64,000 nucleotides of DNA from DAOUKH01 sp034421515 (GCA_034421515.1 DAOUKH010000099.1:1-64000), one strand, 5' to 3'; positions 1 to 8,498 are shown, counted from the stretch's first letter. Translations and numbers: made by a program. The notes: generated from the sequence alone by a model not told the origin.

Positions 1-594
1 GCTGGCGATGTTGCTGTTCACCCCGGTGTCGGTGCCGGGAGTGAAACGGGCCTGGAGAGAGCGCGTGGTCATCGTCTCGTGGACGATGGGGGCGTCGTCG
101 GCCATGGCGGCACGCACGTCGAAGACGGCGGGCAAGACTTCGTACTCGACTTCGATCTTGTCGAGCGCCTCCTCCGCCTCGTGGGGGCTGGCGGCGGCGA
201 CCGCGGCGACGGCGTGCCCGGGGTAGATCGCCTTCTTACTGGCGATGACGCTTTCGGCGCTCATGCGGGGATCGCCGAGCAGCCTGGTGAATCCCAGGTC
301 GCGCTTCTGTACGATGGGGAGGTCGTCGGCGGTCATGACGGCGCGGACTCCCGGCATGGCGAGCGCCTTACTCGCGTCGATGGAGAGAATCCGCGCGTGG
401 GCGTGGGGGCTGCGCAGCACTTTGGCGTGCAGCAAGCCGGGGAGCAGGGTGTCGGCCCCGTACTTGGCCCGCCCCGTGACCTTGTCGAGGCCGTCGTGGC
501 GGATGGGCCGCGTCCCCACCACCTTGTATTTCGACGTGTAGTCGCGGGTGGTGTAGGCGGGCGCGGCGTCCGGGCGGTGCGCGGTTGTCGTCAT
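1..594 (-). CDS. Xanthine dehydrogenase-family molybdopterin-binding subunit, N-terminal part (runs off left edge)
   Basis: The minus strand is open from an ATG at 594 to the window edge (198 codons, no stop reached). The translation begins with a short polar leader, then reads VGTRPIRHDGLDKVTGRAKY, followed by LHAKVLRSPHAHARI. This is the typical start of the large molybdenum-cofactor subunit of xanthine dehydrogenase, CO dehydrogenase (CoxL) and related hydroxylases, in the region before the Mo-binding domains. Such enzymes hydroxylate N-heterocycles or aldehydes and need FAD and 2Fe-2S subunits, which are not visible here. Only the N-terminal a/b hammerhead domain is present, so the substrate class cannot be assigned. 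It lies downstream of, and is probably cotranscribed with, the cNMP-domain and GYD genes. Confidence 0.88.
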   Translation of the reverse strand, partial: MTTTAHRPDAAPAYTTRDYTSKYKVVGTRPIRHDGLDKVTGRAKYGADTLLPGLLHAKVLRSPHAHARILSIDASKALAMPGVRAVMTADDLPIVQKRDLGFTRLLGDPRMSAESVIASKKAIYPGHAVAAVAAASPHEAEEALDKIEVEYEVLPAVFDVRAAMADDAPIVHETMTTRSLQARFTPGTDTGVNSNIAS

Positions 595-675
595 GGGGTC
601 CCCTCCTCCGTCGGCGGCCAGCGCCGCGCGCCTAGTATCGCGTGAAACGCGGCAGGGCGCTATGTGGAAGGAGTC

Positions 676-1170
676 CTAGTCCCCGGCGCGGCCGGCGCCT
701 TCGCGGATGAGGGCCTTGCGCGTCAAGGTGAGACGGGAGGAGAGGAGCATACCCGCGTTGGTCATGATGCGCAGGCCGAGGGTGTGGTCGAGGTCGATGG
801 CCTCGCGGAGGGCCTCGGCGTCGATCTCGACGGCCTGACAGGCGCCCTTGGCCACCGCCGTCAGGTGCAGCACGTAGGGGTGGGTTAGCGCCGAGAGGCC
901 GACGGCGTCGCCGTCCCCCATCACGCCGACCACCACGGGTTCGAGGCGGCTCCCTCCCTCGATAGTCATTTCGAGGGTGACGCGCCCACGCACCACGACG
1001 TAGAGGAAGCGGGCGGGGTCGCCCTCACGGAAGATGACGGCCCCGCTACCGAAGGAGACACCCCGCGTCAGGGGTGCGATCGAGGCGAGCTGCTGCTCAG
1101 TCAGGCCCGCGAAGAGCGCGGCTTTGCCAAGCGCAGCCGCGATTTCGACCGGTGGGGCGTTCGCCGCCAC
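676..1170 (-). CDS. Stand-alone cyclic-nucleotide-binding (Crp/Fnr sensor-type) domain protein
   Basis: A 164-residue protein containing one cupin-like cNMP-binding domain. LFAGLTEQQLASIAPL and the glycine-rich FREGDPARFLYVVVRGRV block are characteristic of the Crp/EF regulatory fold. There is no room for the C-terminal helix-turn-helix found in Crp/Fnr regulators: after the beta-barrel only about 45 helical residues remain. It is therefore probably a ligand-sensing partner rather than a DNA-binding regulator. The ligand is unknown. It starts 6 nt after the GYD gene stop, so the two are almost certainly cotranscribed, with the molybdenum hydroxylase next in line. Confidence 0.8.
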   Translation of the reverse strand: MAANAPPVEIAAALGKAALFAGLTEQQLASIAPLTRGVSFGSGAVIFREGDPARFLYVVVRGRVTLEMTIEGGSRLEPVVVGVMGDGDAVGLSALTHPYVLHLTAVAKGACQAVEIDAEALREAIDLDHTLGLRIMTNAGMLLSSRLTLTRKALIREGAGRAGD

Positions 1171-1176
1171 CGGGGC

Positions 1177-1485
1177 CTACCCGTCGCCGACCTTCTTCGT
1201 CTCCTTGAGCTGGAGCAAAAGCTCCTCGATGGGGATGGCGGGCATCGTCGAAATCGAGATGGTGCCGCGGGAGCCCAAGTCGAGCGAGAGCTGCGCTACG
1301 GTCTTCGTGTCGGGCGCTTCGATGATGGTGACGAAGTCGAAGCCGCCGAGGACGGCGTACTGGGCCATGATCCGGCAGCCGAACGATTCGACTTCGCGGT
1401 TCACCTCGAAGAGGCGCTCAGGGTGGCGGTGGAGGGTCTGCTGGCCCTCCGGGGTCAATTCGCTCATCAGGATGAAGACAGGCAT
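1177..1485 (-). CDS. GYD-domain protein
   Basis: A 102-residue protein starting MPVFILMSELTPEGQQTL. It contains a ferredoxin-like alpha/beta pattern and the segment AQYAVLGGFDFVTIIEAPD, which matches the small GYD family (the G-F/Y-D signature is GFD here). Family members are soluble and about 95-110 residues long, of unknown biochemical role, and often sit beside oxidoreductase genes. The length is normal for the family. It is first in a three-gene minus-strand run with the cNMP-domain protein and the molybdenum hydroxylase. The C-terminus is lysine-rich (KETKKVGDG). Confidence 0.8.
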   Translation of the reverse strand: MPVFILMSELTPEGQQTLHRHPERLFEVNREVESFGCRIMAQYAVLGGFDFVTIIEAPDTKTVAQLSLDLGSRGTISISTMPAIPIEELLLQLKETKKVGDG

Positions 1486-1611
1486 CGTGGCCTCCGGACG
1501 AGTGGCGCTGGCTTCCGGCGGGTCTGCACTCTCGTACGCCTCCGACTCTATGGCGGCGTGAGAGTGATGTCAACATCGCGCCGCGCCCGCCGGATTGGGT
1601 GTCGGCGTGCC

Positions 1612-1617
1612 TATAAT
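1612..1617 (+). promoter_or_regulatory. Putative -10 hexamer upstream of the isochorismatase-like gene
   Basis: An exact TATAAT lies 44 nt before the chosen ATG, with TG four bases upstream (one base off an extended -10). No convincing -35 hexamer is seen at 16-18 nt. This is a sequence match only. Confidence 0.4.
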
Positions 1618-1660
1618 GGCGCTGCGGGGCGCCCGTGCACGCGGCGCCGGGAGGGCCGCT

Positions 1661-2350
1661 ATGTTCGACGATACCGAGATTCTGGTGAGCTTGGAAGAGC
1701 AGGTCGATCCGCGCCACACGGCGCTCGTGATCGTGGACGTGCAGAACGACTTCGTGCACCCCGATGGGCATATCGCGAAGGCGGCGCCCGAGTTCTGGCG
1801 CGACATGACCCTGATCCCGGCCATGCTGGAAAACACCGAACGCTTTCTGGAGACGGCCCGCCGCTTCGGCGTCATGACGGTGTTCGTGCAGATGATCGGG
1901 GACGCGAAGTACCAGTCCCCGTCCTGGATCGCGCACCAGCGGCGGCGGAACGGCGGCGCGCCCCGCGACGGCGGGTCGTGCCTCGAAGGCACGTGGGGCG
2001 CCGACTTCTACGGCAACATCCGGCCCGACGGGCGCGACCGCGAGGTCGTCGTCGTCAAGCACCGTTACAGCGCCTTCTGGGGTACGCGGCTGGAGCAGGT
2101 CCTGCACAGCAACGGGATCAAGACGCTGCTAATGACTGGCGACGCCACGAACGGCTGCGTGGAGTCAACCACGCGCGACGGCTTCTGCGCCGACTTCTAC
2201 GTGGTGACGGTGGCCGATTGCTGCGGCGACTTCGACCAGCGGCGGCACGAGTTCTCACTCCGCAAGATGGACCAGGCCTACGGCTACGTGGTCGACTCGC
2301 CGGAGATCGCGGGCGTCTGGGAGCGGAGCGCGGTGGCGGCCGCCCGCTAG
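1661..2350 (+). CDS. Isochorismatase-like cysteine hydrolase
   Basis: A 229-residue isochorismatase/nicotinamidase-superfamily hydrolase. The triad can be read directly: Asp26 in IVDVQNDF, Lys133 in VVVKHRYSAFWGT and nucleophilic Cys166 in TGDATNGCVEST. Members hydrolyse amides such as N-carbamoyl compounds, ureido acids, biuret and nicotinamide; the substrate is not predictable here. I chose the ATG at 1661 because GGGAGGG lies just upstream and the family begins about 20 residues before DVQNDF; an upstream in-frame start at 1595 would add unrelated residues. A TATAAT hexamer sits at 1612-1617. The stop overlaps the convergent crotonase stop in a shared CTAG. Confidence 0.9.
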   Translation: MFDDTEILVSLEEQVDPRHTALVIVDVQNDFVHPDGHIAKAAPEFWRDMTLIPAMLENTERFLETARRFGVMTVFVQMIGDAKYQSPSWIAHQRRRNGGAPRDGGSCLEGTWGADFYGNIRPDGRDREVVVVKHRYSAFWGTRLEQVLHSNGIKTLLMTGDATNGCVESTTRDGFCADFYVVTVADCCGDFDQRRHEFSLRKMDQAYGYVVDSPEIAGVWERSAVAAAR

Positions 2351-3180
2351 CGGCCCGTCCAGTTCGGCTCGCGCTTCTCGGAGAAGGCCCGCGGCCCTTC
2401 CTTCGAGTCTTCGGAATCGAGGACGTAGCGGGCCACCCAATCGTTGGCCCGCCGCACCTCTTCCATGCCCATGTGCCGCCAGGTGGCGGCGATCGCCTTG
2501 GTGCCCTGAATAGAGAGCGGGGCGTTGGCGGCGATCATCTCCGCGATCTCGACGGCGCGGGGCATGAGCCGCTCAGGCTCGACGACCTCGCGCACGAAGC
2601 CCGATTCCCGGGCCTGCTCCGCGCTCATGCGGTCGGTGGTGAGAAGCAGGTACATGGCGTCGCCGTAGGGCATCAGCCGCGCGAGGTGCATGATGCCGTA
2701 GCCGGCGAGGATGCCGCGCTTGGCCTCGAAAAGGCCGAAATAGGCCTCCGTGGAGGCGATGCGGATGTCGCAGGCCATGGTCCGCTCCATCCCCCCGCCG
2801 ATGCAAAGACCGTTCACCGCGGCGATAAACGGCTTGGGGTGGAAGGAGATGCGGAAGTTGTCCACCTGGGGCGGAGCAAGCTCCCGCAGGCGCGCGTCGC
2901 GCTGTTCCAGGGTGATCTCGCCGGCGGCGTAGTCGGCTTCGGCGGCCTGCCGGGCGGCGTTGTCTTCGGCCATTTCCTTCAGGTCGGCGCCGGCGCAGAA
3001 GGCGCGGCCCGCGCCGGTGACGATGGCGCAGCGCATCTCGCTATCGGCCTCGAAGTCCTGCAGCGCCTCCTCCCATTCGAGCTTGAGCCGGCGGCCGGCG
3101 GCGTTCAGACGCTCGGGCCGGTCCATGGTGAAGGTTGCGTAGTGCTGCTTGGGGAACTTCTCGTAGCGGAGATCGGGCAT
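2347..3180 (-). CDS. Enoyl-CoA hydratase/isomerase (crotonase) family protein, copy 1
   Basis: A 277-residue crotonase-fold protein. The oxyanion-hole segments are GAGRAFCAGADLKEM and GLCIGGGMERTMACDIRIAS. The two acidic residues used by hydratases are present: Glu in GGGME and Glu in YFGLFEAKRG. This supports hydration, isomerisation or C-C bond hydrolysis of an acyl-CoA. I chose the ATG at 3180 because the family starts near MPDLRYEK and AGGA lies 8 nt upstream; an in-frame ATG at 3213 would overlap the upstream gene. It is closely related to the adjacent copy 2 and lies 17 nt downstream of it, consistent with tandem duplication in one operon. The natural substrate is unknown. Confidence 0.9.
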   Translation of the reverse strand: MPDLRYEKFPKQHYATFTMDRPERLNAAGRRLKLEWEEALQDFEADSEMRCAIVTGAGRAFCAGADLKEMAEDNAARQAAEADYAAGEITLEQRDARLRELAPPQVDNFRISFHPKPFIAAVNGLCIGGGMERTMACDIRIASTEAYFGLFEAKRGILAGYGIMHLARLMPYGDAMYLLLTTDRMSAEQARESGFVREVVEPERLMPRAVEIAEMIAANAPLSIQGTKAIAATWRHMGMEEVRRANDWVARYVLDSEDSKEGPRAFSEKREPNWTGR

Positions 3181-3197
3181 GGCGGTCCTTTCGGAGG

Positions 3198-4031
3198 TTA
3201 GCGCCCCGTCCACCGGGGCTCGCGCTTTTCGGCGAAGGCCTGCGGTCCTTCCTTGGCGTCGTCGCTCTCGCCGAGGTAGCGCATGGTCCAGTCGGCGACC
3301 CGCTTCGTCTCCTCCATTCCCATCAGGCGCCAGGTGGAGCCCATCGCCTTGGCGCCCTGGATGGAGAGCGGGGCGTTGCCGGCGATCATCTTGGCGATTT
3401 CGACGGCGCGGGGCAGCAGGCGCTCCGGCTCGACGACCTCGTGCACCAGGCGGCCGCGGAGGGCGTCCTCGACGGAGATGCGGTCGCCGGTGAGGAGCAT
3501 GTACATCGCGTCGCCGAAAGGAATCAGGCGGGGCAGGTGCTGGACGGCGTAGCCGGCGATGATCCCGCGCCGCACCTCGTAGAGGCCGAAGTAGGCCTCG
3601 GTGGAGGCGATGCGGATGTCGCAGTCGAGGCTGACCTCCATGCCGCCGCCGATGGCGAGCCCATTGACGGCGGCGACGAAGGGCTTCGAGCTGCGGGAGA
3701 AACTGAAGAAGCTCAGGTCGGTGGGGAAGGTGACGCCGAGCGCTTGGTCGCGCTCCGCCTGGGAGATGACGCCGGCCTTGAAGTCCTCCTGGACCTTGCC
3801 GCGGCGCTCGTTGTTCTCCGCCATCTCCTTCAGGTCGGCGCCGGCGCAGAAGGCGCGGCCCGCGCCGGTGACGATGCCGCAGCGCATCTCGGTGTCGGCC
3901 TCGAAGTCGGCGCGGGCTGCGTCGAGCGCTTCCTTCACGCCGCCGCCGATGGCGTTGAGGCGGTCGGGGCGGTTCAGGGTGAAGACGGCGTAGTGGTCGC
4001 CGGGATGCTTCTCGTAGATGACGTCGGGCAC
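3198..4031 (-). CDS. Enoyl-CoA hydratase/isomerase (crotonase) family protein, copy 2
   Basis: A 277-residue paralogue of the neighbouring crotonase and exactly the same length. It carries GAGRAFCAGADLKEMAE and GLAIGGGMEVSLDCDIRIAS with Glu in GGGME, and the second Glu in YFGLYEVRRG. Both catalytic acids are therefore intact. It is the first gene of a two-gene minus-strand operon, transcribed from a good candidate promoter at 4077-4105 and divergent from the DUF3179 gene. The two copies differ most in the region after residue 80 (KVQEDFKAGVISQAERDQ here), where crotonases shape the acyl pocket, so they may serve different acyl-CoAs. Confidence 0.9.
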   Translation of the reverse strand: MPDVIYEKHPGDHYAVFTLNRPDRLNAIGGGVKEALDAARADFEADTEMRCGIVTGAGRAFCAGADLKEMAENNERRGKVQEDFKAGVISQAERDQALGVTFPTDLSFFSFSRSSKPFVAAVNGLAIGGGMEVSLDCDIRIASTEAYFGLYEVRRGIIAGYAVQHLPRLIPFGDAMYMLLTGDRISVEDALRGRLVHEVVEPERLLPRAVEIAKMIAGNAPLSIQGAKAMGSTWRLMGMEETKRVADWTMRYLGESDDAKEGPQAFAEKREPRWTGR

Positions 4032-4076
4032 GGAGGTCTCCGGGATGGCGTCGCCGGCATGGGGCCGGCCAGCGTG

Positions 4077-4105
4077 TTTATACGGCCCATCTTGCCCCTT
4101 GTAAA
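4077..4105 (-). promoter_or_regulatory. Predicted sigma70-type promoter for the crotonase pair
   Basis: Read on the minus strand, TTTACA (4105-4100), a 17-nt spacer and TATAAA (4082-4077). Each hexamer matches the consensus at five of six positions. The -10 ends about 45 nt before the start codon at 4031. Confidence 0.6.
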
Positions 4106-4166
4106 GCTCCGCCGGGGCTGCCGAAACCCAAATCCGGCCATTCGCGTATGCTTAGACAAGGGCCAG

Positions 4167-5912
4167 ATGAGGATACGGACAGTGACATGGCGGGTCGGCA
4201 TCGCGGCGGGGGCGCTCGTGCTCCTAGCCGTGGCCTGCTCCGGGGACGAGGCGCCGACGTCGACGCCGCCCGTGCCGACCGCCACCGCCGCGCCTGAGAC
4301 TACGACCTCGCCGGATGACGCCGGCGCGCCGACAGAGGTCTCCGAGCCGACGGCTCCTCCTTCGGGGCCGACAGACACCGCCGCCCCTATTTCCCCCACC
4401 GCGACCGCGCCGCCCGCCGCCACTCCCACGGGGCCGCGCCCCACCCCAACGCCGGTCCCCGCCGTCGCCGAGCCCACCGCGACTTCTGGGCCCTCCGCCA
4501 CGCCACGTCCCACGCTGCCGCCGGAGGAGCAGATTGAGGCCGACCGAAACGAACTGATGTGGGAGAGCCTCGAAAGCGATCCCATGTTCCAGCCCGACGC
4601 CTTCGCGTCGATGGGCGCCAGCGGCGACCGGAGCTACATCCCGGTGCTGCTCGAGTGGTACTTCACGCCGACCTACTTCCATCCGGCCGGCATCGAGGCC
4701 ATCCTCGAGGCGCTGCGGGTCCTTACCGGCGAGGAGTACACGAGCCGAGATTGGCGCGAGTGGATCATCTGGCTGGGAGAGCATGACGAGGTCACCCCGC
4801 CGACCGAATACGTCGAGTTCAAGAAGGAGCTCTTCGGCCGCATCGACCCCGACATGGCGGCCCTTCTGGGCGAGGCCGGGCAAGATGCCCGCATCCGCGT
4901 CGAGGAGATCGTCTGGGGCGGTGTCCGCCGGGACGGTATCCCCGACCTCCGCTACCCGCCTACGATTCCGGCGGACGACCCCGGCGCCGAGTATCTTTCA
5001 CCCGGCGACCGCGTCTTCGGCGTCTCTATCAACGGCGAGCACCGCGCCTACCCGTTGCGCATCGTCAACGCCCACGAAATGGTCAACGACACGCTGGGAG
5101 GCGAACCCTTCGCCCTCGCCTACTGAACGCTGTGCGGCGCTGGAATCGTGTATTCCACCAACGTCCCGGAGATATCGGACCAGCCCATCGAGTTCGGCAC
5201 GTCGGGCATGCTCTACCGCAGCAACAAGCTGATGTACGACCGGGCGACGGAGACCCTGTGGCGCCAGTTCGTGGGCGAGCCCGTCATCGGGCCGCTGGTG
5301 AACAGCGGCATCAAGCTCAAGAAGCTCCCGATCGCCCTGACGACGTGGGGCGAGTGGAAGGCGAGCCACCCCGACACCACCGTGCTGAGCCAGATCACGG
5401 GCGTCTACCAGTCCGACTTCTATGTGCCGGAGGACGACCCTCTAGCGATCTATTTCGACTATTTCAATAGCTCGCGCACGATGTTTCCCGTCTGGCTGCA
5501 AAGCGAGGTGCTGGCGACCAAGGCGCAGGTGCTGGGCGTCCTGCTGGGCGGGGTTCCCAAGGCCTATCTCCTGCGCGCGCTCATGGAGACGCCGGTTCTC
5601 AACGACGCGATCGGTGAGCACGGCCTCGTGGTCGTGACCGAACCGCTGCACGGCGGGGCGCGCGCTTACCTGGCCGACCGCGACGGGGCCCGTATCACGT
5701 TCGAGGAAGGGCTGGGCGGTGAGCTGGGCGCGCGCACCATCGTCGACTCCCGCGGCGTCACCTGGCGGGTGACGGAAGAGGCCCTGGTGCCCGGCGACGG
5801 CTCCGCTCCGCTGGCCCGCATTCCCACCAACAACGCCTTCTGGTTCGGCTGGTTCTCGAACAACCCGCTGACGCTGGTGTACCCGCTTCCGGAAGAAGCG
5901 TCCGACGGCTAG
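4167..5912 (+). CDS. DUF3179 lipoprotein with in-frame UGA, predicted selenoprotein
   Basis: One 581-residue reading frame interrupted only by TGA at 5124-5126 (residue 320). The start at 4167 gives a lipoprotein signal (MRIRTVTWRVGIAAGALVLL, then AVAC), followed by a Pro/Thr/Ala linker to about residue 115. From about residue 285 it matches the DUF3179 family: AYPLRIVNAHEMVND, then U320-T-L-C323-G, where homologues have Cys-Pro-Leu-Cys; then FGTSGMLYRSNKLMYDR and LTTWGEWKASHPDT. The frame is unchanged on both sides of the TGA, and the residue replaced is the conserved first Cys of a CxxC pair. A hairpin at 5141-5157 fits a bacterial SECIS. It is probably exported and redox-active; the function of the family is unknown. 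Read as an ordinary stop, it would split into two pieces (4167-5126 and from GTG 5148). Confidence 0.8.
5141..5157 (+). promoter_or_regulatory. Putative bacterial SECIS hairpin
   Basis: A perfect 6-bp stem TGGAAT/ATTCCA with loop CGTGT (5147-5151). The loop begins 20 nt after the in-frame TGA, and its second base is G. As I recall them, bacterial SECIS rules ask for a small apical loop with G in the first two positions, about 16-37 nt after UGA, and this element meets them. It lies inside the coding region, as bacterial SECIS elements do. Confidence 0.6.
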
Positions 5913-5936
5913 GCGCCCGCGCACGGTGGGCGTCCG

Positions 5937-5945
5937 TGCTACCAT
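5937..5945 (+). promoter_or_regulatory. Putative extended -10 promoter element
   Basis: TGCTACCAT lies 37 nt before the ATG of the amidohydrolase at 5982. It fits the TGnTAnnAT extended -10 pattern, which recurs before other genes in this window. No clear -35 is visible. Confidence 0.4.
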
Positions 5946-5981
5946 ACGCGCGGCGCCGTCAGGAGAGCGCCGGAGGACGCC

Positions 5982-7673
5982 ATGGCCGTCGATGTCCTGA
6001 TTGAAAACGCGCGCATCGTGGACGGAACGGGCGCGGCCGCCCGCTATGGCGGTGTCGCCGTGAGCGAGGGGCGCATCGCAGGGGTCGGCGATGTGAGCGG
6101 GCCTGCCAAGCGGGTGATCGACGCCGACGGCCTCACCGTCACTCCCGGCTTCTTCGACACCCACACCCATTACGACGCACAACTCTGTTGGGACCGGCTC
6201 GCCACCTCCTCCTGCTGGCACGGGGTCACCACCGTCCTCACCGGCAACTGCGGCTACGGCCTCGCGCCGGCGCGGGCGGAGCACGTCGACTACCTGACCC
6301 GGCTGATGGCGCGGGTCGAGGGGATGCCGCTCGACGTGCTGCAGGAGGGCGTCCCGTTCGAGTGGGAGAGTTTCCCCGACTACCTCGACTTCCTGGGCCG
6401 GCAGCTTGGGGTCAACGTCGCGGCGCAGGTGGCGCACTCGCCGCTGCGCTATTTCGTGATGGGCCCCGACTCGCAGGACCGCGCGGCGACCGACGCCGAG
6501 GTCGGCGAGATGCAGCGCCACCTCGCCATGGCGATGGACGCGGGCGCGGTGGGGCTCTCGACGCTGAAGGCCAGCTTCCAGCAGGGCGTGGACGGCCGCG
6601 CCGTACCGAGCCAGAAGGCCGAGCTCGAAGAGATCTACGCCCTCGGCGACGTGCTGCGCCAGAAGGGGCGCGGCATCATCACGGTCTCGCCCTTCCCCGG
6701 CGCGTCGCACATCTCGCCGGGGTTCCGCGCCTTTCTTGTCGACCTCAGCGACAAGACCGGCCGTCCCGTCATATGGAACCAGTTCCAGCACCGGTGGGAC
6801 ATGCCCGACGAGTGGCGCAATCTGCTCGCCTTCATGGAAGAGGCCGTGGGCAAGGGGGCGAACATCTATGCCGTCTCCAAGTGTCAGAGCCTCGACCTCG
6901 AGTTGAACCTGAACCACACCACCATGTTCGACACCTTCCCCACGTGGCGCGAAACGCTGAAGAAGCCCCACGCCGAGAAGTGCCGCTTGCTCGCCGACCC
7001 CGCGCACCGCGCCAAGCTCCGCGAAGAGTTCGACGCGCCGCCCGCGATGGGGACGATGGTCAACCGGAACCGGCTGATGCGGGTGGAGCGTACCAACCTC
7101 CCCCACAACAAGGCCACGGAGGGGCGCCTCGTCTTGGAGCTCGCCGCCGAGGCGGGCAAGCATCCGGTCGATTACTTCCTCGATCTCGCGCTCGAAGAGG
7201 ATCTGCAGACGCGCTTCCTCTTCAAGGGCATGATGAACGGCGATCCCGCCGCGGTGGAGCAGATCATCAAGTCGCCCTACTGCCTGCCCGGCGTCTCCGA
7301 CGCGGGCGCGCACCTGGATATGGACTGCGGCGTGGACTTTATCGCGCTCTTCCTGCGGCACTGGGTGGGCGAGGTCGGCGTGATGAGCTTCGAGGAGGCG
7401 GTCCGGCGGCTCACCTCCATGCCGGCGAACGTGCTCGGGCTGACCGACCGCGGCGTGCTGGCCGAGGGCAAAGCGGCGGACATCGTGATGTTCGACGCCG
7501 ACCGCCTCGACGCGCTCCCCCGCGAGCTGCGGCCCGACCTCCCCGGCGGGGCCAAGCGCATCATCCAGCGGGCGCAGGGAGTGAAGGCGGTAATGGTGAA
7601 CGGCGAAATCGTCATTGAGGACGGCGAGCACACCGGCACATGGCCGGGCCGCGTGCTCCCCGGCGCGAACTAG
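5982..7673 (+). CDS. D-aminoacylase / N-acyl-D-amino-acid deacylase-like amidohydrolase
   Basis: A 563-residue amidohydrolase. The N-terminal beta-sandwich half begins MAVDVLIENARIVDGTG, followed by the metal-binding strand PGFFDTHTHYDAQ (His61, His63), then TVLTGNCGYG with Cys90 at the place of the bridging Cys ligand of D-aminoacylases. Further motifs are the late SDAGAHLDM Asp/His segment and a C-terminal GVLAEGKAADIVMFD closing strand typical of the superfamily. It is expected to hydrolyse an N-acyl or cyclic amide bond in the cytoplasm; the exact substrate is unknown. A Shine-Dalgarno GGAGGA precedes the ATG. It is the first gene of a three-gene operon with an SDR (16 nt gap) and a SnoaL-like protein. 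Confidence 0.88.
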   Translation: MAVDVLIENARIVDGTGAAARYGGVAVSEGRIAGVGDVSGPAKRVIDADGLTVTPGFFDTHTHYDAQLCWDRLATSSCWHGVTTVLTGNCGYGLAPARAEHVDYLTRLMARVEGMPLDVLQEGVPFEWESFPDYLDFLGRQLGVNVAAQVAHSPLRYFVMGPDSQDRAATDAEVGEMQRHLAMAMDAGAVGLSTLKASFQQGVDGRAVPSQKAELEEIYALGDVLRQKGRGIITVSPFPGASHISPGFRAFLVDLSDKTGRPVIWNQFQHRWDMPDEWRNLLAFMEEAVGKGANIYAVSKCQSLDLELNLNHTTMFDTFPTWRETLKKPHAEKCRLLADPAHRAKLREEFDAPPAMGTMVNRNRLMRVERTNLPHNKATEGRLVLELAAEAGKHPVDYFLDLALEEDLQTRFLFKGMMNGDPAAVEQIIKSPYCLPGVSDAGAHLDMDCGVDFIALFLRHWVGEVGVMSFEEAVRRLTSMPANVLGLTDRGVLAEGKAADIVMFDADRLDALPRELRPDLPGGAKRIIQRAQGVKAVMVNGEIVIEDGEHTGTWPGRVLPGAN

Positions 7674-7689
7674 GACGCGAGGCAGGACT

Positions 7690-8475
7690 ATGGCAGTCGG
7701 CATGTTGGACGGAAAAGTCGCGATCGTCACCGGAGGCGGCGGTCATATAGGCCGCGGGATCGTCCGGGCCTTCGTCAAGGAAGGGGCCAAGGTGGTCATC
7801 GTCGACCGCTACGAGGACGCCGCCGAGGCTGCCCTCGAACAGGTCCGCCAACTCGAGGGCGACGGCATGGCGCTCACCGTCGACGTCGCCGACGAGGAGC
7901 AGGTGAAGGGCATGGTCGCCCAGACCGTGGAGCGCTTCGGCCAGGTGGACATCCTGGTGAACGCCGCGCAGAGTTGGACGGGCGCGTCGAGCGCGCACCA
8001 GGGGTCGCCGGTTGAGTCGATCCCCGAGGAGTGTTGGAACGAGTCGTTCGACACCGGCGCGCGGGCCTCGTGGTTCTGCTGCAAGGCCGCCTTCCCCCAC
8101 ATGAAGGACCGCGGCGGCAAGATCGTCAACTTCGCCTCGATCATGGGTATCATCGGCTGGCCCGGGGCCGCCGCCTACAACGCCAATAAGGAGGCGATCC
8201 GGGCGCTCACCCGCACCGCCGCCGTGGAGTGGGGCAAGTACGGGATCAACGTCAACAACATCTCCCCCTCCGCGCTCACCCCACAGAACGCCCTCGTGGA
8301 AGAAGGGGAAGACCCCGAGGAGTGGATACGGGAGCGCGCCGCCCAGATTCCGATGCGCCGCGTCGGCGACCCGGAGCGGGACATCGGGCGCACCGCCGTC
8401 TTCCTCTGCAGCGAGGACGCCGACTACGTCACCGGCCAGACCTTCATGGTCGATGGCGGCGCGCACATGCTTTAG
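7690..8475 (+). CDS. Short-chain dehydrogenase/reductase (SDR), classical type
   Basis: A 261-residue Rossmann-fold oxidoreductase. The cofactor loop is TGGGGHIGRG, with Asp in VIVDRY at the end of beta-2, suggesting NAD(H) preference. The NAA motif (LVNAAQSW) is present. The active site is intact: Ser in NFASIMG, 13 residues before Tyr in AYNANK, with the Lys. The C-terminus TGQTFMVDGGAHML is family-typical. The ATG at 7690 was preferred over the in-frame start at 7615, which lies inside the upstream gene. It is closely similar to the SDR at 21084 (both share VN-AQ-W and the YNANK motif), so these two form a distinct subfamily from the cassette SDRs. Confidence 0.92.
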   Translation: MAVGMLDGKVAIVTGGGGHIGRGIVRAFVKEGAKVVIVDRYEDAAEAALEQVRQLEGDGMALTVDVADEEQVKGMVAQTVERFGQVDILVNAAQSWTGASSAHQGSPVESIPEECWNESFDTGARASWFCCKAAFPHMKDRGGKIVNFASIMGIIGWPGAAAYNANKEAIRALTRTAAVEWGKYGINVNNISPSALTPQNALVEEGEDPEEWIRERAAQIPMRRVGDPERDIGRTAVFLCSEDADYVTGQTFMVDGGAHML

Positions 8476-8498
8476 GGCGGGGACGTTCGAGGAAGCAC

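Noticed and set aside
1423..3201. Long plus-strand open frame of about 590 codons
   Set aside because: It is antisense or out of frame to the GYD, isochorismatase and crotonase genes, and its product is Arg/Gly-rich without family motifs: a shadow of high-GC coding.
5124..5126. TGA read as a plain nonsense mutation splitting a pseudogene or two genes
   Set aside because: Frame, family similarity and codon pattern continue unchanged on both sides, the codon replaced is a conserved Cys, and a SECIS-like hairpin follows. Selenocysteine explains all three better, though sequencing error cannot be excluded.
5442..7730. Long minus-strand open frame (about 760 codons)
   Set aside because: Antisense to the DUF3179 and D-aminoacylase-like genes, with low-complexity His/Arg/Gly-rich product and no motif.
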